From contig JANQJU010000040.1 of NCBI GenBank assembly GCA_028281495.1, forward strand, positions 1 to 64,000: a stretch of DNA of 64,000 bases, written 5' to 3'. Positions 20,470 to 27,869 of this stretch are shown one piece after another. Both the position numbers and the translations under genes were made by a program. Source of the stretch: SAR324 cluster bacterium (GTDB lineage Bacteria; SAR324; NAC60-12). The notes beneath the pieces were generated by a model. The model saw only the letters and a list, made by a program, of their open reading frames with translations, was not told the origin of the DNA and did not search any database. How positions within the stretch are numbered: the stretch's first letter is position 1; each line of letters opens with the position of its first letter.

Positions 20470-20507
20470 CTGTTCCCTCCCATTGATAAGCGATTAGGCC
20501 AATTTTC

Positions 20508-21809
20508 TTACCATTTGTTACGTTTGATGCGTTGTACCGATTTTTCCAGATCGGCAACTGCTTCTGCTCCCGTCTTTTTACCAGCTAACACCGAATGCAC
20601 TTCTGACCAAAATTTATTGGACACTTTGTTGTATTTGCGTCCGGTCACGGAAGAAGGTCGCGGAACGGCACTTTTGAAGGTAGACAACATGCCGCCCATG
20701 AATGGATTTTCTGCTCGCAATTTAGGATCTTCATATACATCCGGGCGGGTTGGTAAATCGGAAAGTTCAATAGCTCTCCGGAGTTGGTTTTCTTTCGTGG
20801 TCAAATACTGAACCACTCCGGCTGCGGCTTCTGGATTCTTCGAGTATTTGCTCACCGCAAGCTGCCATCCACCGAGGGCACCGGTGTGCTTCCCACCTGG
20901 CCCCATTGGCAAAGCGGTCGATCCAATTTTACCTTTGACGATAGAATCGTCCGAATTGCCAAGACCCCAGGCATAGGGCCAGTTTCTCATAAATATCGCA
21001 TTGCCCGATTGGAAGGCACCGCGGGCATCTTCCTCCGCATAGTTCAGAATTCCCTTGGGGCTAATACCATTTTTGATCCAAGAAGCGGCCGTATCCAGTG
21101 CCGCTGCTGCTTTGGGATTATTGATACTAATGGTTCCATCCGGTTCCACTACGGATCCTCCTCCAAAGGAATCGATCCATTCTAAGGCATTACAGGTCAG
21201 TCCTTCATACGCTCGCCCTTGCCAAACAAACCCCATCAAACGTGAATTGTTTTCACGTTCTTTGGACAAGATATCTTGGGCAATTCGCTCCAATTCGCTC
21301 CAGGTTTTGGGAGGGGTGTGCCCATGTTTCTCTAAGAGATCTTTACGATAATACAAAAGCCCGGCGTCTGTGTAGAAAGGGATACCAATAACCCGTCCTT
21401 TTGCATCGGTATTGTTGCTCACAATCGATTGAAAGTGAGCATCGATGTGGTCTTGTGGAATGTATTTTCTCAGATCAACAAAATGACTGGACAGCAAACC
21501 TGGCCAGATCACGTCAATCATCACGATATCAATTTCTGCACTCTTGGCTGCAAAAATTTGCTGAAACAAGCCTAGTGCATCGTTGGTGGCCTGAGGATTG
21601 ACAAACAATTTCACTTCATGGCCATTCTTCTTGGCCCATTCGTTCGCGACATCGATACAATATTGCGAACGTGTATCGCCAGTACCACACGCAAACGTCA
21701 GGGTGGCGGCTTGTGTTGTTTCGATTCCGAGGAATGCCTGGGCTATGACCAAACCCCCGATCAAGGCTGCTAACAATAATCGTCTCATATACCTCCTATT
21801 TGTGGACAT
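20508..21809 (-). CDS. ABC transporter sugar-binding protein (ThuE/trehalose-maltose type)
   Basis: The 433-residue protein starts with a signal peptide ending near TTQAA. The mature sequence (LTFACGTGDTRSQYCIDVANEW at the start, DIDVIWPGLL-like DIVMIDVIWPGLLSSHFVDL later, then GIPFYTDAGLLYYRKDLLEKHG) is typical of family-1 binding proteins of the trehalose/maltose/sucrose group. Two starts are possible: ATG 21809 and ATG 21788; the latter has AGGAGG only 3 bases upstream but gives a more typical signal peptide (MRRLLLAALIGG). No permease or ATPase gene lies nearby, so its membrane partners must be encoded elsewhere. The GH38 gene directly downstream suggests a mannoside ligand. A palindrome about 140 bp upstream is a candidate operator. 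Confidence 0.9.
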   Translation of the reverse strand: MSTNRRYMRRLLLAALIGGLVIAQAFLGIETTQAATLTFACGTGDTRSQYCIDVANEWAKKNGHEVKLFVNPQATNDALGLFQQIFAAKSAEIDIVMIDVIWPGLLSSHFVDLRKYIPQDHIDAHFQSIVSNNTDAKGRVIGIPFYTDAGLLYYRKDLLEKHGHTPPKTWSELERIAQDILSKERENNSRLMGFVWQGRAYEGLTCNALEWIDSFGGGSVVEPDGTISINNPKAAAALDTAASWIKNGISPKGILNYAEEDARGAFQSGNAIFMRNWPYAWGLGNSDDSIVKGKIGSTALPMGPGGKHTGALGGWQLAVSKYSKNPEAAAGVVQYLTTKENQLRRAIELSDLPTRPDVYEDPKLRAENPFMGGMLSTFKSAVPRPSSVTGRKYNKVSNKFWSEVHSVLAGKKTGAEAVADLEKSVQRIKRNKW

Positions 21810-21945
21810 ATTTGTATCACTTGAGAAGTCCTCTCTTTGAACCCGTCTGAAGATAAAGGCTGGCAGTGGGCCTTAGGGGGGAGAACTTGAAGAAACTGCC
21901 TCAAAATATAAACCCTGTTCACTCGAACTGAGGTTTATGAAGAAC

Positions 21946-21957
21946 TTGATATATCAA
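21946..21957. promoter_or_regulatory. Candidate operator, perfect 12-bp palindrome
   Basis: TTGATATATCAA lies between the regulator gene and the sugar-binding-protein gene. A 10-of-12 match follows at 21979-21990, and an 11-of-12 match lies at 23325-23336 upstream of the regulator. The recurrence on both sides of one regulator suggests that the GntR/LacI-type protein binds here. Confidence 0.6.
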
Positions 21958-21978
21958 ATATGAAACGACGTCAAGTAT

Positions 21979-21990
21979 ATGTTATATCAA
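21979..21990. promoter_or_regulatory. Candidate degenerate operator half-site
   Basis: ATGTTATATCAA matches the palindrome TTGATATATCAA at 10 of 12 positions with an intact right half. It sits 33 bp from the perfect copy, about three helical turns, which would place both on one face of the DNA. Confidence 0.4.
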
Positions 21991-22072
21991 ATAAGAAAAA
22001 ATGGTATGTCATGATGCTATCGGTTGCTGATCGGGGATAGGAGGGGGGTTGATTCTGTGTTGTAGAGACGAC

Positions 22073-23212
22073 TTATTTGGAAGAGCAGGAATGTCGGACA
22101 ACCAGACGAGTTGGTAGGGTGGTCTTGGTGTATTTATGGGTGCCTGAAGTGACACTTTCTATCAAAATTCTAGCAGTGGTTTTCCCGATTTGATAGAAAT
22201 CTTGAGCGACGGTTGTCAAAGGTATGGGGAGATGTTTAGAGAATGCAACATCATCAAACCCAATAATTGATATATCATTTGGCACATCAATCTGGAGATC
22301 TTTGGCGGCGCGCATGAGGAACAAGGCTTCCATATCGTTTTCTGCAATGATTCCGGTCACCTGCTGGGAAACCAAGCTGCGGACGATATCTTCATAGGCG
22401 GGTTTTTCGTAAACAGGCTTAGGATTTTGTTTGAATCCGAATTTTACAAATTGGCTGTTAACCGGTATTCCGGCTTCCTTCAAAGCATTGCAATATCCGA
22501 AGTATCGATGTCGCACGGAAGAAGCCCGCTCCAGTCTGACCTTCGAAACAAAAGCAATCTTGTCGTGACCCAGTTCAATCAAATATTTTGTAGCTTGGTA
22601 GGCTCCCCCCATATTGTCGGACACAACATAGCTAATCGGAATATTTTCATGAATCTTATCAATGGTAATGATTGGGTATTGTTCGAGAAATAGAAGATTC
22701 AAAAGCTCCAGGTTTTCGCTGTCCGAGATTGGATAGTAGATGATCCCTCCAACCTTTTTTTGATACAATTGATTCAAGACGGCTCGTTCTTCCTGAATAT
22801 TGGAATGCTCACTATGAATGGCTAAATAGAACCCGTTTTCATTCAGAATTTCGGAAACGCCTCGCACAATCAGCATCATCCCATCTGCAAACGCGGTGGA
22901 ACTTTCGAGACTATCTTTCATCGGAACGACCATGGAGATCAAAAAATTGTGATCCGCTTGATGTCTTGAAAGCCTAGTGGTGGGCTGTTCCACGGCATTG
23001 GGGGAAACAAAACTGCCACTACCCCGTACTCGATAGATCAGTCCTTCTTGCTTTAACACCTCTAAAGCACGTTTTGACGTGATTCGGCTGACTCCAAATT
23101 CTCGTGCCAGCTCCATTTCCGTCGGCAGTTGCTCGTCTACCTTGTACTTTTGATTGGCAATACCTGCTTTTAAGGTGTCAACAATCTCCTCATATAATAG
23201 TTTTTTTGTCAT
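22073..23212 (-). CDS. GntR-type winged-helix regulator with LacI/GalR-like sugar-binding domain (AraR-like)
   Basis: Residues 1-70 form a GntR winged helix (LPTEMELAREFGVSRITSKRAL, then GSGSFVS). The remaining 300 residues form a periplasmic-binding-protein fold as in LacI/GalR repressors: SYVVSDNMGGAYQATKYLIELGHDKIAFV is characteristic, and IIGFDDVAFSKHLPIPLTTVAQDFYQIG closes the effector domain. This combination is that of AraR-type sugar-responsive repressors. The gene is followed by the sugar-binding-protein and GH38 genes on the same strand, which it probably controls together with itself. The shared TTGATATATCA motif on both sides supports this. The sugar effector is unknown; a mannoside-derived sugar would fit. 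Confidence 0.9.
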   Translation of the reverse strand: MTKKLLYEEIVDTLKAGIANQKYKVDEQLPTEMELAREFGVSRITSKRALEVLKQEGLIYRVRGSGSFVSPNAVEQPTTRLSRHQADHNFLISMVVPMKDSLESSTAFADGMMLIVRGVSEILNENGFYLAIHSEHSNIQEERAVLNQLYQKKVGGIIYYPISDSENLELLNLLFLEQYPIITIDKIHENIPISYVVSDNMGGAYQATKYLIELGHDKIAFVSKVRLERASSVRHRYFGYCNALKEAGIPVNSQFVKFGFKQNPKPVYEKPAYEDIVRSLVSQQVTGIIAENDMEALFLMRAAKDLQIDVPNDISIIGFDDVAFSKHLPIPLTTVAQDFYQIGKTTARILIESVTSGTHKYTKTTLPTRLVVRHSCSSK

Positions 23213-23540
23213 GGTTTTGATGTCTGATGTTCTTTCTATGAATGAATCATTGGATTTACGTTTTTGGTTTAAAGACCGCTTCTTCTATTTTTAAGCGATC
23301 AAAATGCCATTATCGTCACTACATTTGATATATCATTTACCTAAAAAGAAAAGTCGTCTTACGATCAATATGAGCAGGTCATGGGACATATCATGGCTTC
23401 AAATGCAACGATCAATCAAAACTAAATCAATATTGCTAAATATTTGAAAAGGGCATAAGGCTGTAAATTTTTGCATAGGAATACAGGAAGGATTAATTCC
23501 AAGTGTTATTGCGCGCTCATGATTTATAGGGAGTAGAATA
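23213..23540. other. Divergent intergenic region between regulator and aldo/keto reductase
   Basis: These 328 A/T-rich bases hold no gene. They must contain the promoters for the minus-strand regulator and the plus-strand reductase, and they carry one copy of the TTGATATATCA palindrome at 23325-23336. No clear -35/-10 pair stands out. Confidence 0.6.
23325..23336. promoter_or_regulatory. Candidate operator, 11 of 12 match to TTGATATATCAA
   Basis: TTGATATATCAT lies 113 bp upstream of the regulator's start and 205 bp upstream of the aldo/keto reductase. It matches the perfect palindrome at 21946-21957 except at the last base. It suggests autoregulation. Confidence 0.55.
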
Positions 23541-24365
23541 ATGAATCATAAAAAATCAACATTTACACTCAACAATAAATTGAAAATGCCTGTTATTGGT
23601 CTTGGAGTTCTCTTTGCGAAAAATGATGGAGAGGTTGAACAGGCAATCCTTTCAGCTTTGCAGGTGGGATACCGCAAAATTGATACCGCTTCGGCATACC
23701 AAAACGAAGAAGGGGTAGGACGAGCAATGATCGAAAGTGGAATCCCAAGAGAAGAAATTTTTCTTACAACTAAGGTTTGGAATAGTGAACAAGGGTACGA
23801 TCCAACGTTACTTGCCTTTGAGCGAAGTTTAAAACGCTTGCAAACGGATTATATCGATCTTTATCTGATACATTGGCCGGTCAAAGCTAAGTATATACAA
23901 ACCTATAAAGCAATGGAAAGATTGGTTTCAGAAGGCCGTGCGAAGGCCATTGGTGTATGCAATTTTAGTATTCCTCAGTTGGAAGACTTGATGAAACATA
24001 CTGAAATCATTCCTGCCCTCAATCAAGTAGAAATGCATCCGCATTTAAGCCAAAAGGAATTGTTGAACTTTGCAAATACACACAACATTCAACTAGAAGC
24101 TTATCGGCCTATAATGATGGGTGAAGTGCTTAATATTTCTGAAATAGTAGAAATTGGTGATACCCACGGTAAGTCAGCGGTACAAGTTACGTTGCGCTGG
24201 TTAGTACAAAGAGGTGTTGCCGTTATCCCAAAATCAGTAACCTCAAAAAGGATCATTGAGAATTTTGAAATATTCGATTTTGAATTAACCGCTGAAGAGA
24301 TGGCAATAATGGAAAGATTAAACCAGAATAAAAGTCTTGGAGACGATTTATCGGATGTGGAGTAA
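23541..24365 (+). CDS. Aldo/keto reductase (AKR superfamily)
   Basis: The 274-residue length is typical. The catalytic tetrad is complete: Asp48 and Tyr53 (KIDTASAYQNEEGVG), Lys78 (FLTTKVW) and His111 (LYLIHWPVK). The cofactor-binding end (VAVIPKSVTSKRIIENFEIFDF) marks NADPH use. It is closest in pattern to the YvgN/DkgA group, which reduces methylglyoxal, 2,5-diketogluconate and assorted aldehydes. GGGAGTAGAATA before the ATG is the likely ribosome binding site. It is divergent from the sugar regulator and might share its control region. The physiological substrate is unknown. Confidence 0.9.
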   Translation: MNHKKSTFTLNNKLKMPVIGLGVLFAKNDGEVEQAILSALQVGYRKIDTASAYQNEEGVGRAMIESGIPREEIFLTTKVWNSEQGYDPTLLAFERSLKRLQTDYIDLYLIHWPVKAKYIQTYKAMERLVSEGRAKAIGVCNFSIPQLEDLMKHTEIIPALNQVEMHPHLSQKELLNFANTHNIQLEAYRPIMMGEVLNISEIVEIGDTHGKSAVQVTLRWLVQRGVAVIPKSVTSKRIIENFEIFDFELTAEEMAIMERLNQNKSLGDDLSDVE

Positions 24366-24498
24366 ATAAAATTCTGAGCACGATCCCATTCCCATGTGGA
24401 GTAAAAGCTTTTCGTGATGTGGAATATTCGGTAACGGCTGAAGATAACTGATTGAAAAGCGATCTCCCGACATCATTTTTTTTAGGAAAACAATTCAT

Positions 24499-25431
24499 AT
24501 GAAGAACTTTCTCATTACCACACTTTGCCCCGTAATATTTATCTTCAGTCTCGTCACAGCATGCCACAGCCCGGATTCTGATGATTCGTCTTTTGTTGAT
24601 TCAATTTCCGCCGATGCAACGGCGACTGGTTCAACTGCTGGCGATTCCGCGTCAGGAGAAACCATGCCGACGGAGATTGCACAAAATGAGACCGGGCCAG
24701 ATTTGGAGTTCCGAGATCTCAATCTAGAAAGACAATGGATCTTTCAGGGATCAGACAACGGTTCCAGCATCAGCGAAATGGATGTGACCCGTTTATCGTT
24801 TCACACCTTTGAGTTCCATTCAGATGGGCAATTGACAATCGTCAACGATTGTCTCACCAGTGAACCACCGTATCTCCATGAACTCAGCGCTTCTTATACG
24901 TTGACCCAAGAGGGAATACTCACGTTTGGCTTCGACTCCCTGCTCAATCAAGACACCTGCTTCCAATACGATGATTTAAATGCCGAAGCACTCACCTACA
25001 CGATTGGAGACAATAGTTTGCTCTTATCATTCCAAAATGCCCCTTGGACAGATGTCCGGTTTGGAGTCGACTACACCGATGCAATTCCGACACTGATCGA
25101 TAGAAAATGGCGTTTGACGCTCCTGAGAATTGAAGGAAACGAACAGGCCCCACCTAGTACTCATGAGGCCTATATTCAATTTGCCAAGAACGGGACGTTT
25201 GGAGGGGTGGATAGCTGTAATAATTTCAACGGAGTTTATGACGCTACTTCCGATAATCAAGTGACCTTTGGAAGGATATTTAAGGAACTGGCGTATTGTG
25301 GTCACGAGTTTGATGCGCTTTTTCAGGCCACCCTCTTAGGAATGAATGCGTGGACAATCGACCAAAACCGATTAGAACTCGCAGGCACCACCAGCACAAT
25401 TCATTTTGAAGAAGTTTCTTCAACTGAATGA
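24499..25431 (+). CDS. META-domain lipoprotein
   Basis: A signal peptide ends in the lipobox LVTAC, so Cys22 is the probable lipidated residue. A Ser/Asp/Thr-rich linker follows. The C-terminal ~110 residues form a META domain: WRLTLLRIEG, then GTFGGVDSCNNFNGVYDA and the conserved paired Cys. The preceding ~100 residues may be a diverged second domain of the same kind (LERQWIFQG, then FHSDGQLTIVNDCL). META domains occur in HslJ and other envelope proteins of uncertain function. It is convergent with the PLP-enzyme gene, with only 12 bp between the stops. Confidence 0.82.
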   Translation: MKNFLITTLCPVIFIFSLVTACHSPDSDDSSFVDSISADATATGSTAGDSASGETMPTEIAQNETGPDLEFRDLNLERQWIFQGSDNGSSISEMDVTRLSFHTFEFHSDGQLTIVNDCLTSEPPYLHELSASYTLTQEGILTFGFDSLLNQDTCFQYDDLNAEALTYTIGDNSLLLSFQNAPWTDVRFGVDYTDAIPTLIDRKWRLTLLRIEGNEQAPPSTHEAYIQFAKNGTFGGVDSCNNFNGVYDATSDNQVTFGRIFKELAYCGHEFDALFQATLLGMNAWTIDQNRLELAGTTSTIHFEEVSSTE

Positions 25432-25443
25432 TCCAAAATCCAG

Positions 25444-26706
25444 TTAAGTCATCATTTTGTTCAAAACCTCTGCAAAATAGACGATTTCTTCTTCAGTATT
25501 AAAATAATGAACGGAAGCACGAACCACGCCCGCTATTCCACGGGCATTGAAGGAAACCAAGTTGCCAGAACCTTGGGAGATCGAAACATTAATTTTATGA
25601 TCAGCCAAGGCTTTCATGATTTCAGGTGGGGCCATTTTTTCTGAGACGAATGTGACAATTCCACATTTTTCGATGCCCTCATCCATGACCTGGATGCTAT
25701 CGATTTGCGATAACTGATGGCGCAAACTTGCCGCGAGGGTTGAAATACGGTTCTGAATCGATTTCAGCCCCCAAGAAAGCGCGTAGTCGATGGCGATTGC
25801 AAGTGCGTATTTCCCAGCACAGTATTGTTCCCAATTCTCATATCGCTTGGCGTCTGAACGAATAGTGTATTCCGTCGATGAGATCAATTGAGCCGCATGT
25901 TGGTCCAGCACGGGAGGCTCCAATTGATGGAGGAGTTCATTCCGTATGTATAACAAGCCAGTACCTCGCGGACCTCGCAGATATTTTCTACCCGTGATGC
26001 AAAGCGCGTCGCACCCAATCGCTTCCACGTCAACGGGGATGTGCCCCACACTTTGACACGAATCTAAGAGAAACGGGATTCCGGCAGCCTTGGCAATTTT
26101 TCCAACTTCAGGTGCAGGATTCACAAGGCCTCCGGCTGTTGGGATATGGGTGATTGAAATCAGCTTCACATGATCATCGATTAAATTCGATAGCGCCTCC
26201 GTATCGATCTGACCGGAGTCATCGTTGGGAACAAAAATGACTTCAACACCAAAACGTTGGGCTTGTTGAAGATAAGCGATCACGTTGCTTCCATATTCAG
26301 CCAGTGTTGTCAGAATTTTGTCACCAGGATTGAATCGAAATGAGTAAAAGGCCAAAGCCCAGGCTCGTGTTGCATTTTCAACATAGGCGATTTCCTCCGC
26401 AGAACAATTGAGGAGTCTGGCAGCCGAATGATACACTTGGTCTAACGCATCGGCGTATTTGGCCTGCGTTTCATAGCCTCCGATTTGCTCCTCAGATTGA
26501 AGATAACGATGCAACGCCTCGCTCACCGGAGTGGGCATGAGGGAGGCTCCTGCATTATTGAAATGAATGATTTCATTGCAGGCTTTTGTTTCTTTTCTTG
26601 CACGCTTGATATCAAATTCAGGGGTCACGGGTTCGTTCAATGATTGAGGGTGAAGGAGAAGTCTAGACTCAAACAGGCAGGCACGGACTAAAATCGATAC
26701 CTCCAA
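25444..26706 (-). CDS. PLP-dependent aminotransferase class V / cysteine desulfurase-like enzyme
   Basis: The fold type I class V pattern is clear: IIHFNNAGASLMPTPV at the N-terminus, PLP-binding Asp215 (FLLDSCQSVGHIPVD) and the Schiff-base Lys241 in ITGRKYLRGPRGTGLLY. It lacks an obvious desulfurase cysteine loop, so it may be a lyase or transaminase of the class V group. The start is uncertain: the frame opens at a TTG (26706) that overlaps the upstream gene by 19 bp, but homology-like sequence begins only around residue 30, and a GTG or TTG further in is possible. It is probably cotranscribed with the CPBP protease gene. Confidence 0.85.
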   Translation of the reverse strand: MEVSILVRACLFESRLLLHPQSLNEPVTPEFDIKRARKETKACNEIIHFNNAGASLMPTPVSEALHRYLQSEEQIGGYETQAKYADALDQVYHSAARLLNCSAEEIAYVENATRAWALAFYSFRFNPGDKILTTLAEYGSNVIAYLQQAQRFGVEVIFVPNDDSGQIDTEALSNLIDDHVKLISITHIPTAGGLVNPAPEVGKIAKAAGIPFLLDSCQSVGHIPVDVEAIGCDALCITGRKYLRGPRGTGLLYIRNELLHQLEPPVLDQHAAQLISSTEYTIRSDAKRYENWEQYCAGKYALAIAIDYALSWGLKSIQNRISTLAASLRHQLSQIDSIQVMDEGIEKCGIVTFVSEKMAPPEIMKALADHKINVSISQGSGNLVSFNARGIAGVVRASVHYFNTEEEIVYFAEVLNKMMT

Positions 26707-27641
26707 GAAATCAAGGGTAAATTGAGTCTTCGAACGCCTGCTTGTGATTTGTCAAGTGGAGCCTCACGGGCGTGTGCGAATTCATAATAGGTCGTCACGA
26801 GATTCCACCAAGAATGCAAGGCGATGCTTTCCGTCAAATCAAACACGCCATCAGAAGGCTGGGCCAACCAACCCAAATACAAACCACTCAAAAAAGCCCC
26901 TTGAGAATCTACGTTAAATCCCTCTCCATCATGCGTGGCTCCAAAAACAAGAGATGCCAAAACAATCGCACTCCATCGGGATACCGTTTTGGAAAACGTG
27001 CCAGAAAAAAAACGAAAGAGCTGCTTTTGAATGACCCCTCGAAAGAGCAGTTCTTCTCCAATACCGGAAAGATACTCTCGCTGTAATTTCAGCTGGTACA
27101 GTTCGTGTTTGCGGAAGCCATCCTCCAAATGATAGGTCGTCTCAGTGGAATCAGATTCCAGATACACCACCTCCCCAGCCAGCGGACCCCAAAACGACAA
27201 ATTTCCTCCAAATCGATCAAAGCGGAACGGAGCGAGAAAATGCCAATAGGTATCGGTGTTTTGCTCACATCCGGTATCGACCAAGTCATATACAGAAACC
27301 GAAGAAAGCATGAGATGCGTATAAGCATGATAGTCATACATCGCGGTTTCTTTGGTGAGATAGATATCCACACGGCCTTCTTCCTCATTGAAATCATAAA
27401 TATCATTGCTGTCTTGTTGAAAATCGTCGTGCTGATAATTTTTGTCAGCCTCGGTGCGGAGGTACCATCGTGTCAATCCCAGGGTCAGGGCTTTGTCATA
27501 ATGACCCAAATACAAATATCCGGTGCCGGGGAGTAGGGTTTCTGAAACAGTGGCGAAGGTGCATTCCCAAAAAGACACGGAATACGAGGGTGTTGGAAAA
27601 AAAATGAGGGTGAGGAGAAAAAACAGAAGGATGCGGAACAT
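26688..27641 (-). CDS. CPBP-family intramembrane metalloprotease with signal-like N-terminus
   Basis: All three motifs of the CPBP (Abi/CAAX protease-like) family are present: GEELLFRG with Glu196, Glu197 and Arg201, then FGATHD, then HSWWNLVTTYYE. The N-terminus (MFRILLFFLLTLIFFPTPSYS) is a signal peptide or membrane anchor, and LLPGTGYLYLGHYDKAL resembles the membrane segment seen near such domains. An acidic region of about 100 residues without membrane helices separates it from the protease part. Known members process prenylated proteins or bacteriocins, or confer self-immunity; the substrate here is unknown. Its stop overlaps the following PLP-enzyme gene. Confidence 0.82.
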   Translation of the reverse strand: MFRILLFFLLTLIFFPTPSYSVSFWECTFATVSETLLPGTGYLYLGHYDKALTLGLTRWYLRTEADKNYQHDDFQQDSNDIYDFNEEEGRVDIYLTKETAMYDYHAYTHLMLSSVSVYDLVDTGCEQNTDTYWHFLAPFRFDRFGGNLSFWGPLAGEVVYLESDSTETTYHLEDGFRKHELYQLKLQREYLSGIGEELLFRGVIQKQLFRFFSGTFSKTVSRWSAIVLASLVFGATHDGEGFNVDSQGAFLSGLYLGWLAQPSDGVFDLTESIALHSWWNLVTTYYEFAHAREAPLDKSQAGVRRLNLPLISWRYRF

Positions 27642-27869
27642 TTCGATACCGGGGGATCAGGTGAGCATTTTAGTTGGGGTTGAGAAAAGGTCCTTAAGGT
27701 ATCTGGGAGGTCCGCTGCTCACATGCTTGAAAACTTGGATGAGGGAAAGAGAATGCGTCGATGTGAAATGTTGAATTGGGTTTTCTTTTGAAATTCAATG
27801 GGTTGTGAAATCCGAATCCCAGGTAAAAAAATTCTAGATCGTGGGGAGCATTTCGTGGATGCGGGAAGG

